Shown here piece by piece: positions 48,621 to 59,093 of a DNA stretch of 64,000 bases. A model generated the notes under the pieces. The model was not told where the DNA came from, did not search any database, and was given only the letters and a program-made list of their open reading frames with translations. A program made the position numbers and the translations under genes. The stretch is taken from positions 270,102 to 334,101 of the forward strand of contig CM040453.1 in NCBI GenBank assembly GCA_022749755.1, in the 5' to 3' direction. How positions within the stretch are numbered: position 1 is the stretch's first letter; the number at the start of each line of letters is the position of its first letter. This DNA is from Azadirachta indica. Lineage: Eukaryota > Streptophyta > Magnoliopsida > Sapindales > Meliaceae.

Positions 48621-50645
48621 AAACCCTTTGCTGTACATTCTGAAATATTCATGCTTTAGAAGATTACTATAGGATGTGCTGAGGCGTTGGGACGCCGAAA
48701 AGAAAGTAAACTAGCAGGGGGGAAAGCACTTCTTTGAACCGAATCAGATGGACACATAATTCCTCTATAATTGCTAAATTGTGCTGTATGCACAATACTG
48801 AGCCTGGGTACTTCACCATCAGTGTCTACCTAATTTGCAGGCAGTTTGTTGCTAAAACAAAGAGCTACAGGTTCAAGCAAATCCTTCAGCTGTATTGCAG
48901 CCTGGGCATCACCTTACATCCCTTTGACTTCAGCAGTCAAAATCAGAAAAAGGAAAATGGTGAACACCCTTTTGGTGCCTTATGCGCCCCGAACTGGCAA
49001 TAGGAAGAACCTTTAAAGGTATCGAAGGGCTTAAGTATCTAGTTTAGCCATGATTTCATACTATCCTAATCCACATCGTTCCTTATTGTTTCTAGTTGAA
49101 ATACAAGATCGAAGAAAAGCCATCGGATTCTTGATTTTTCTGTAACAAATTAATTTTGTGGTCCATTATGTTGTCAGAAAAAGTAGTAAAAGTTTCGTTT
49201 TCTGTTGTTAATTATCTCTTTTGATTAATGAGATATTAGTGTATAGTTTTGAGTAGTTCATAGATTTGGAAATTGCTTGTCTCAATCACCATGGCCAAGA
49301 AAATGGAGTATTTTATCCTTTACGTGTCAGATGGCTGTGGTTTATGGACTCATTGAAGAAAGTGATGAGAAAACAACAGGAAAAGGGGTAATCTAGATAA
49401 GGAAAAAAGAATTACATTGATAGCGCAATATGAACCCGTTAGAAATTACAGCTTAGTGGATTCTTGTATCAGCCCCTGGTTCTAAGAATAAACCAATGAA
49501 GTTTCCATGTAACGATAAGCATCGAACATTTTCTGTCAACCATGACCCATTCCTGCTTTTCGAAACGTCATCCGTACATAACTAGAATGCTGTTGATTGT
49601 TTCAAGATGAGGGAAAAGTGCTTCATGTACCCATGAAGTTAAGAGCACTTCGAAGCGGTTCTTTCTGGAAGTGAAAAACTTGGAACCAGTCTTGTCATTA
49701 TAGTTTTCTTTTCCAATTGTAATCTTTAATTAATAAGAAGGAAATAAGAAGATAAATATTAATAATCAAAATTTATAGCTGGAATGCACATAAGCAAACG
49801 ATATCTGGGTTGCGTGTAGAAGAATAACAATGCCGCGGCTTAGGTATCATACCCGTGCTTATATTAATAAGATTCTTTGAAAAATAGCAACAATTTTGAG
49901 AAAGACCCATGCAAAACTTTGTCACACAAATCACAATAAACCGAGGTTCTGCAAACTTTGTGATCAAGTTATAAAGAACAAATAATAAAAAAATCAGCCT
50001 CATCTCCCTGCTTTTGTTTTCAAAGATAAATATAAGCAAAAGTCACAACCCTCAACTTGGCCTTAGTTAACGAGAAACATGTGTATGTGCCCGTGAAATC
50101 ATGCCTGTAAATATTGATTACATATTGAGCAAGACTAGAACAGAAAGTACAAACTTGGGGCTGAAGTTTTAGAAAAGTATTCTTACAAAAATCAAAAGTT
50201 TCTATTCTCCTGAATTCTTCGAACCTCTATATTTTTCTTATTTCCCAGACACAAAAAGGAAAAAAGGCCGTCAAATTAAGTATTATTAATTTGTCATTAT
50301 CTAAACTTGCCAATGGCTGAGTTGGACAATTCTGTGCATAAACTGACAAACTAGATACCAGAAGTTGATATCTACAAGAGCACATTGGATTGGGACACTG
50401 AAAAAACTCATTCCTACTAGTCAAACCAACTGGTTGTGTAGAATCTGGTGTGTCCAATCCGTCATTCAAAACAACCAGTTTATATAGAATCCAATGGCCA
50501 TGCAAAGCCTCTGAGTTACTTTTTGGATAATGTACTTTCTGGGATCTTCAGCTTTTATATGTACTTCAAAATCCAGCACTGGTTTTTAATTGCTATATTT
50601 TCCAGGAAAGTTTTCAGTGATCGATTGTGAGTTTGGTTTGTGGAA
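48621..50645. other. Intergenic region between pseudouridine synthase and H+-pyrophosphatase
   Basis: No confirmed gene. The beginning is 3' UTR of the pseudouridine synthase. Around 49440-49690 the minus strand shows short open stretches with protein-like composition interrupted by stops and frame changes, too weak to call. About 200 bases before 50646 should be leader and promoter of the pyrophosphatase gene. Confidence 0.4.
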
Positions 50646-53600
50646 ATGGCTTTAATGAGTGAAGGGCTTGCGCAAGTTCTGATTCCTGTATCTGCTTTGA
50701 TTGGAATTGGTTTCGCTTTGATTCAATGGTTGTTAGTCTCAAAGGTTAAGGTCTCAAATGATTCTAGTAGCAATGGCTACACTGAAAAGTTGATTGAAGA
50801 AGACGAGGCAGAGGAAGGTGTTAATAATCTTGAGGTTTCCATCAAGTGTGCTGAAATTCAAAATGCCATTTCTGTTGGTAAGCTCTCTCTCTTTCATTTT
50901 CTATGTTTGTGTTTGAACTTCTTCCATTATTTTTTTTTTCTTATATGTCTATCGACATGATTTGTTTTAGTCTAATTATGTTATTTTATTGTGGATGATG
51001 GGCATTATTTTGTCATCTAGAAAAATTATGAAAGCGTACTTCTAGTTTATAGTATATTTATTGTTTATTCCTTATGTTCTTGTCTTTTATTCCTGTTGGT
51101 TTACAATCTTGCATACATTCTTAAATCAAAAGAACTTATACATTCTTCACTTATTTGCAATTGATCTGGATCTTTAAACGTATGAAACCTATTTGCCAGC
51201 CCCAAACTCAAAAGAAAAAGAACTAAAACCCGATCTTCAATCAATCTGCAATATGATGGTCTTCACCTCCAGTTTTTCCCTGTCTGATTTGCATGCTAGT
51301 AGCAGGCGTATGAATATGGTAATCATCTTTGTCCAGTGTTCATCTTTCATCTAGGTCCATGTCTTTTCAATAGTCATTTTACAAGTACTTCTCCGATGAA
51401 TTTACCAAAAGTTTTTTATACCGAAAATATATACAATTTCTGATAATTTTAACTGATTTATTTTTCAATCTTCTGATGTTTCAGGGGCAACCTCATTCCT
51501 GTTTACCCAATACAAGTTTCTCAGTGTGTTCATGGGCATATTCAGCGCCATCATCTTCCTCTTTCTCGGCTCAGTTAAGGGCTTCAGCACAAAAAGCGAA
51601 CCTTGCACATACAATACAGGAAATATGTGTAAACCAGCTCTGGCCAATGCAATCTTTAGCACCATTGCTTTCTTGCTTGGTGCCCTTACGTCAACTCTCT
51701 CAGGCTTTCTTGGCATGAAGATTGCAACTTATGCGAACGCCAGAACAACTCTAGAAGCAAGGAAAGGTGTAGGCAAGGCGTTTATTGCTGCTTTCCGCTC
51801 TGGTGCTGTGATGGGTTTCCTCCTTGCCGCCAATGGCCTGCTGGTTTTGTATGTCTCCATCCATTTGTTCAAACTCTATTATGGTGATGACTGGGAGGGG
51901 CTATATGAATCCATCACTGGTTATGGTCTTGGAGGCTCCTCAATGGCACTCTTCGGAAGAGTTGGGGGAGGTATATACACCAAAGCAGCTGATGTTGGTG
52001 CTGATCTTGTAGGAAAAGTTGAAAGAAATATCCCCGAAGATGATCCACGAAACCCAGCTGTAATTTCCTAAAGCCTTGCCAGTGTAATTAGTTATTGGCA
52101 TTGCACTATGTTCTGTAATCTTTGATGTCTTTAACGGACATTGCTTGAATTTTTTGTCACTTGCTTTAGAGTTGACATTGGCAAATAGTTTGGAGGTTCC
52201 TGAATTTACTAGTGGCTTACGCTCTAGCCATACCATCAACATTGATAGTGCCAATGTTACTGTATTTATTGCAGGTTATTGCCGACAATGTGGGTGACAA
52301 TGTAGGGGACATTGCAGGGATGGGTTCTGATTTATTCGGATCATATGCCGAATCATCCTGTGCAGCACTCTTTGTTGCATCAATATCATCATTTGGTATT
52401 AGCCATGACTATGCAGCCATGTCTTATCCCTTGATCATAAGCTCAATGGGAATTGTTGTTTGCTTGATTACTGCACTTTTTGCAACTGATCTGTTCGAGA
52501 TTAAGAGTGTAAGTGAAATTGAACCATCATTGAAGAGGCAACTTCTTATCTCAACTATTTTGATGACTGCTGGTATTGCCACGGTCAGCTTCTTTGCTTT
52601 ACCATCAGAATTCTCAATCTTCAATTTTGGGTCTGAGAAGACAGTAAAAAACTGGTATGAATTCGTCCCCAACTTATTTATTTTGTTTTGTATGCTCTCA
52701 TGTTATTGATTAAATTGTGTGCAAATTGCAGGCACCTTTTCTTCTGTGTTGCAACTGGCCTGTGGGCGGGACTTGTTATCGGATACACCACAGAGTATTA
52801 CACTAGCAATGCTTACAGGTAGAGTTAATTATTCTTGTCCTCATGGTATTAATCAAGTAGGCACTTCGTTAGATTCTGATGCATATAACATGTAGAAATT
52901 CTGCAGTCCTGTGCAGGATGTGGCAGATTCTTGCAGGACTGGTGCTGCAACAAATGTGATTTTCGGTTTAGCTCTAGGCTACAAATCGGTCATCATTCCA
53001 ATATTTGCAATTGCCATTGCAATTTATGTCAGCTTCAGCCTGGCTGCCATGTATGGAATTGCTGTTGCTGCGTTGGGAATGCTCAGCACCATCGCCACAG
53101 GCCTAGCAATTGATGCTTATGGACCCATAAGTGACAATGCTGGTGGTATTGCAGAAATGGCAGGAATGAGCCACAAGATTCGCGAAAGAACAGATGCTTT
53201 AGATGCTGCTGGAAACACCACAGCTGCAATTGGCAAGGTATGCCAGTCTTTCATTTCAGTTCATCTGTTGTCTCCCGTTAACAACTCCAGTTTTTACTTT
53301 TTAACGAATTGCATCTTTTTCCTCTCAGGGTTTTGCAATTGGATCAGCGGCTCTAGTATCTCTAGCACTATTTGGTGCCTTCGTTAGCCGAGCAGGCATA
53401 CAGATGGTGGATGTATTGACCCCAAAAGTCTTCATTGGATTGATTGTGGGTGCCATGCTTCCATACTGGTTCTCGGCTATGACAATGAAGAGTGTAGGAA
53501 GTGCAGCACTTAAAATGGTAGAAGAAGTTCGCCGACAATTCAACACAATTCCAGGACTGATGGAAGGAAGAGCAAAACCAGACTATGCAACTTGCGTGAA

Positions 53601-54266
53601 GATTTCTACTGATGCTTCGCTCAGAGAAATGATCCCACCTGGTGCATTGGTTATGCTTACACCACTCATTGCTGGAACCTTATTTGGAGTTGAAACTCTT
53701 GCTGGTGTTCTTGCTGGTTCTCTTGTTTCTGGTGTCCAGGTTTGCACATTTCACTGATATACATTTGTCAGGACTTCTAGTGCATCTTCAAGATTGCCCG
53801 ATGGCTTTTTTTTCTTTTAAATTATTCTCAGGTTGCCATATCAGCTTCTAACACAGGAGGGGCATGGGATAATGCCAAGAAATACATAGAGGTAAAAAGT
53901 TTGACAATTCTTGTCAGATAATTATGTTAAGGTGTGCCCTGAAGACAGATATTACAGTAGACTCCTGACCCAGAGTCCTTGAAAGAAGTAAAATTTTGTA
54001 GTTTTGGAAACTTTTGATGAGGTCTATCTTGTTATGTTATTAATGATCAAATTTCACAGGCTGGTGGTTCAGAACATGCAAAATCACTAGGTCCAAAAGG
54101 TTCAGATGCACACAAAGCAGCAGTGATAGGAGACACAGTAGGAGATCCTCTTAAGGACACTTCAGGCCCTTCACTCAACATCCTCATCAAGCTCATGGCT
54201 GTAGAGTCTCTGGTTTTTGCTCCATTTTTTGCAACTCACGGCGGGTTGCTCTTCAAATTGCTCTGA
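50646..54266 (+). CDS. Vacuolar-type H+-translocating pyrophosphatase (type I, K+-stimulated)
   Basis: This pump of the vacuolar membrane uses pyrophosphate hydrolysis to acidify the vacuole. Eight exons join in frame: 50646-50877, 51485-52059, 52275-52654, 52732-52818, 52907-53237, 53329-53739, 53832-53891 and 54060-54266, about 760 residues (Arabidopsis AVP1 has 770). Hydrophobic segments run through its length. The pyrophosphate-binding motif [11 protein letters not shown] is at 247-257, followed by DNVGDNVGD, with the second acidic cluster [10 protein letters not shown] near the C-terminus. Ala531 in GNTTAAIGK is the residue typical of K+-stimulated type I pumps; type II carries Lys there. 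The N-terminal 75 residues diverge from AVP1 and the body differs at scattered sites, so this is a type I paralog rather than an evident AVP1 ortholog. All catalytic blocks are intact. Confidence 0.95.
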
Positions 54267-55480
54267 ATCAAATCGTTTTAGTTTCAGTCAGGAGTGAACC
54301 GGGCATCTAATGAAGAAGGTAAAGTAATTTTGATGCAGCATTTTATGTAAGTATCAGTTTCAATTATGTAAATTAGTACAAAAATGAGATCAGTTTGCTG
54401 TTGCTGTTGCTGTTTCTGTTGCTGTTGCTGTTGCCAAATTTTACTTTCTTATGAATAAGTTGTTACATATGTTTCCATGTGTAGAAGAACTTTTTCGTGC
54501 TTGCCCCAATAAGATGCATTTTATGAATTTTTATTGTGTCTATATTTAGAGGTTGAAATTCTCCGCAAATTGTAAATTCTATTTCTAACAAAGTAAGTGA
54601 AAAAAAAAAAAAAGAGTGACTTTCACTCTAAGGCTACTAAGCCTTCAGAAACATGAGAGTCAGTGTGAGTGCCGGCCCTACCAAACCAAACCTTTATTTT
54701 ATTTTATATGATTGGATTTACTCGGAAACATAGAATATTTTTCAGAATCATTCCTATTGAAATACTATGATATGCATATGCTCGCTTATTTTACTTACCT
54801 TTTAATCTATCTCCTTTCTTTCTTTTTTTTTTAATCCATCAATGCAATTACATTATAAGTAATTAAGTATTTAAAATAATTATCAATTACTAATATGTAC
54901 TCTCTCTCTCTCCCTCTCGCTCTTTTTTCTTTTTCTCTGTTACTTTCTCTAATAACATTTTAATATTATTTTTTAAGAGATTATTAACATATTTCAATCA
55001 AAACTGCACATCATTAATAATATCAATTGCAATGGCATAATAATTTATACAAATTTATAAAGTAAAAAATTACAAAGTCTTTTAACAATGTCCAAAATAA
55101 TGATTACAGTTTAGCTTAAATTTTGCATTAAGCGCTTCTTGAGCTACCTTTTCATCACTAAAAAATTTTTTCAGATAGAGAAAACTCAACTCAACTCCAA
55201 GACTTGCTCTCCTTCATTTGACTTTAATATTTGTATTATTAGTGCATACTAATCAATTTAATTAACATTTATATTAAAAAAAATAATTTTAACTATTTTT
55301 AGATAAAAAGCGAAACAACTCATCTTTATCTCTTGTATAACAATCTAATCGTCTTCTAATAGATCCTTCTGGATAAACTCTTTCAAATTAATATATATAA
55401 ATAAAATAAAATAAACATTTAAAACCATAAAAATGGAAAAATATTTAATTCTATTGTGCACGGGACGGCAAACTTTCTTT
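54267..55480. other. Intergenic region between H+-pyrophosphatase and the calreticulin promoter
   Basis: No gene was found. It contains the pyrophosphatase 3' UTR with a (TTGCTG)n-like tract at about 54391-54435, a CT-rich tract at about 54900-54945, and AT-rich filler. Confidence 0.5.
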
Positions 55481-55747
55481 GTTTCCATTCATTCGCCCAC
55501 TTGCATCGCACCACGTGGCAGTACAATTCGTACCCTCTACAATTCGTGTAATCACCAATCCTTCCCCGCCATGTCGCACCAATGACACCCATTCTCCACA
55601 TGTCAAATTTATATTCGTCCACTCCATAAAACTCCTCCACGTCAGCCCGCCACCCCACCGTAAAGTCCGAATACGAAAGTCCACTATATATACACTGTCG
55701 TCTTCGCACTTCACACTCCGGAGTTTCTTCTTTTCCTTGCTCAACAA
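55481..55747 (+). promoter_or_regulatory. Calreticulin promoter with unfolded-protein-response-like motifs
   Basis: A TATATATA at 55685-55692 precedes the start codon by 56 bases. Upstream are a G-box in CCACGTGG (55511-55518), a CCAAT followed after nine bases by CCATG (55555-55573; one base off the ER stress element CCAAT-N9-CCACG), and CCACGTCA (55637-55644), whose complement TGACGTGG matches the UPR element bound by XBP1/bZIP60-type factors. Calreticulin genes are known to respond to ER stress; the binding is inferred from motif match only. Confidence 0.6.
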
Positions 55748-58572
55748 ATGGCGAAGTTAAACCCTAATCTTCTCTCTCTGACTCTCCTCCTTTTCTCCAT
55801 CGCGATCGCTTCCGCTCACGTTTTCTTCGAAGAACGCTTTGACGGTACTTTTTTACTCCGCTCTCTAATATTTAGCTAGACTGCCGTCTTTTTCATTGTC
55901 ATTTTCGAGATGTCTAGATCGGTTCATTTTTTTAACGGAATCTGGTGTGATTATACGGATTTAGAACGGCGAGTTGTTTAATTGAAATTTATTTGATTAG
56001 ATCTGGGATAATTGAACTGGAAATGAAAAGCGGATCATCATTGCATGGTCTGGTTATGTTAATTTGTTTACGATTCTTGATTTGAACGAGATTTTATTAG
56101 TTTTTGAAATGTTAGTATTTTGTAGTACGAAGTTTATACTTTTAAGGACTCACATTGAAATTGATTTTACTTTGAAGATGGATGGGAGAGCCGGTGGGTT
56201 AAATCCGAGTGGAAGAAAGACGAGAACATGGCTGGAGAGTGGAACTACACTGCCGGGAAATGGAACGGGGACCCCAACAACAAAGGTGGAATATTTTTAG
56301 CTTGAACCTGTGTTTTCAATTGCCTCGTTTAAGAATTGATCTGGTTGTGTTAAACTTAAGTTTTGGTGCAATGTTGCATGCATTGATAGGTATTCAAACG
56401 AGTGAAGACTACAGGTTCTATGCTATTTCAGCTGAGTTCCCTGAATTTAGCAACAAGGACAAGACACTTGTGTTCCAGTTTAACGTAAAGCACGAACAGA
56501 AACTTGACTGTGGTGGCGGGTACATGAAATTGCTTAGCGGTGACATTGATCAGAAGAAATTTGGCGGTGATACTCCTTACAGGTTAGAACAGCTAGCAAC
56601 TCTCCTCTCTTCAGTTTATTTATGAAGGAATAGTCTGTATGCTGATCTGGGTTTATTTGATTGATTGCAGTATTATGTTTGGACCAGATATCTGCGGTTA
56701 TAGCACGAAGAAAGTCCATGCTATTCTTAACTACAATAACACAAACCATTTGATCAAGAAAGAAGTTCCATGTGAGACTGACCAGCTCACTCATGTCTAT
56801 ACATTCATCCTTCGTCCTGATGCGACTTACAGCATTCTTATTGACAATGTGGAGAAACAATCCGGTAGCTTGTACTCTGAATGGGATCTTCTTCCTCCAA
56901 AGAAGATTAAGGATCCTGAGGCCAAGAAAGTGAGCACTCTAGTTGACCTACCTTACAGTTTTGTTTTATAATACTTTGTTGGTTTTGTTTATTTTAGAAC
57001 TTAAATTGTTTTATATGATGGCAGCCTGAAGATTGGGATGACAAAGAATATATTCCTGATCCTGAAGACAAGAAACCTGAGGTATAACAATCCTCTGATA
57101 GTTTTGAATTACAGTTTTTAAGTTTTGTAAGCATGTATGCAGAGGCTCACCATTGTTTGCCTTGTGATAGGGCTATGATGACATTCCAAAGGAGATCCCT
57201 GATCCTGATGCCAAGAAGGTAGTGACTGAGTTTCAAATGTTTTAAAGTGTTTTACGTTTAATTTTGGAAGAGTTTGTTCTGATTAAGGTGGTCTTATATT
57301 GCAGCCTGATGATTGGGATGATGAGGAAGATGGTGAATGGACTGCCCCAACTATTCCTAACCCCGAGTACAAGGGCCCATGGAAGCCAAAGGTTCGTGGA
57401 ATTCAAGATTAATTGAGGGTGCAAATTTTGTTGGCAATTATATTTATAGTAACCTTGATTTCGCCTGTGCAGAAAATTAAGAACCCCAACTACAAGGGAA
57501 AGTGGAAGGCACCAATGATTGACAATCCAGGTTATCTTCATTTTACTATTGCATGCATTTGCTTCAATTGCCGATTTAACAATATCTCCTCATAAGATGG
57601 TAGCTAATGCCTGGTTTTGAATGTTTTATAGAGTTCAAGGATGATCCAGAGCTTTATGTGTACCCAAACTTGAAGTATGTTGGCATTGAGTTGTGGCAGG
57701 TAATTACTTCTGTTGTTTTCTTATTCTCTGTTCTGTCATTGTTACCATATACCCTCTCAATTTCTGACAAGTGAGATGAATAATGTGTCAGGTGAAATCT
57801 GGTACCATGTTTAACAATGTCTTGGTTTGTGATGATCCTGAGTATGCCAAGAAGGTGGCCGAAGAGACATGGGCAAAACATAAGGATGTATGACTGCTTT
57901 TTGGCCCATCAGTAACTTTTTTCATATTATAGATATTTCGTATGGGTATTTGATTGAGACCTATGGTCTGTTTATACAGGCTGAGAAGGCTTCTTTTGAT
58001 GAGGCTGAAAAGAAGAGAGAGGAGGAGGTACTTTTTTGCTTTAATAATCTGTTTCATACTTTAATCATTGTTTTGGGATTGGGTTTTGAGGATGAGATTG
58101 GCCATAAAACCCCATTTTCATCAACGATGGGTTTTCAAGTCTTGTCCTGTAGATTGATTTTTATTCTGTTTTTTGTTTGATCTTCCTTAATTTTTATTGC
58201 ATCTGGGTTCTAACTTTCTGAAATGTATGCGGTGTCTGCGGTGTCCAGGAAACAAAGGATGAGGCTGATTCTGATGTAAGTCTAGAAACTGTATATTCTG
58301 ATGTTATGCAGGGATGAAACCATTTTTATGTATAGTAATTAATCTGTCAAACCTGTTTCAGGTTGAGGATAATGATGATGATGATGGTGAGGATGACGAT
58401 GATGCTAAAGAGAAGGATGACTCAAGTGAAGACAGTGCTGATAACAAGGAGAAGGATGTACATGTAGGCACATTCTGAGCTCATCATCTATAATGTTGTT
58501 CCAAAATATACATTATTACAATGTAATTGATCCATTTGTATTGCTTTGTGGTTTTGGCAGGATGAGCTGTAG
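55748..58572 (+). CDS. CRT: Calreticulin
   Basis: This is the Ca2+-binding lectin chaperone of the endoplasmic reticulum. Fourteen exons join in frame: 55748-55844, 56178-56285, 56390-56582, 56671-56929, 57025-57081, 57171-57218, 57305-57391, 57473-57530, 57632-57699, 57792-57887, 57980-58027, 58249-58275, 58362-58463 and 58561-58572, about 419 residues. A signal peptide (about 1-23) is followed by the lectin N domain with [12 protein letters not shown] and a paired later Cys, then the proline-rich P domain with three PDP..KKPE-type repeats ([28 protein letters not shown]) and the matching second set [11 protein letters not shown], and an Asp/Glu-rich low-affinity Ca2+ tail. The last exon encodes only Asp-Glu-Leu-stop, completing the HDEL retrieval signal. 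Possible N-glycosylation occurs at NYT and NNTN. It is the CRT1/2 type, not the basic-tailed CRT3. Confidence 0.96.
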
Positions 58573-59093
58573 AGGAGCACTGCAATGGATTAGAGAAAAA
58601 GAAAGCTTTGTGAAGCACCAAAAATTTTTCGTTTTTCATCTTTCTTTTTTTTTTTTTTTTTTCATTCTCCCAGCCGTAGGATTTTATCTTTTTATTAGGA
58701 AAAGTGAAAAGAGTAGAAAGCTGCATTGTAAAAGTAATGTGGCTGATTGCTTAAAACCTCATTTTAACTATCTGAGCTTTTTTCAGAACAAACGAAGAGG
58801 AGACTTGTGTTGTGGCTTTTATTATTATGTTTACAATTTATGAATAGTTGTTTGAACGATTGGGAGTTCATTGTTGTGTTTGCTATTTATTTGATTTATT
58901 CTTCTGTTTTGACCCGTCTATGCGAACATCTTAAGAAGTAAGAATTGCCACAACCAACCATCTTCGAATAAAAACATAGGTTTGAAGAATGCTTTGCTTT
59001 TGAACTTCTTTGAATGACAAAAAAGAAAACGACAACCCCAGACAAAAATGAATGAAAGAACCTCATCTTTTATGGAATTTAACTTCAAGCCAG
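58573..59093. other. Intergenic region downstream of calreticulin
   Basis: It holds the calreticulin 3' UTR, including a T-run at about 58646-58661, and the end of the neighbouring converging pseudogene. No other feature was seen. Confidence 0.5.

Noticed and set aside
48734..49003. An 89-codon frame after the pseudouridine synthase stop
   Set aside because: It sits in the likely 3' UTR, has no recognisable domain, and no splice link to the upstream gene was convincing.
49440..49690. Protein-like minus-strand stretches, such as one reading NGSWLTENVRCLSLHGNFIG
   Set aside because: The frames are short, broken by stops and frame changes, and match nothing I can name; a gene relic is possible but not supported.
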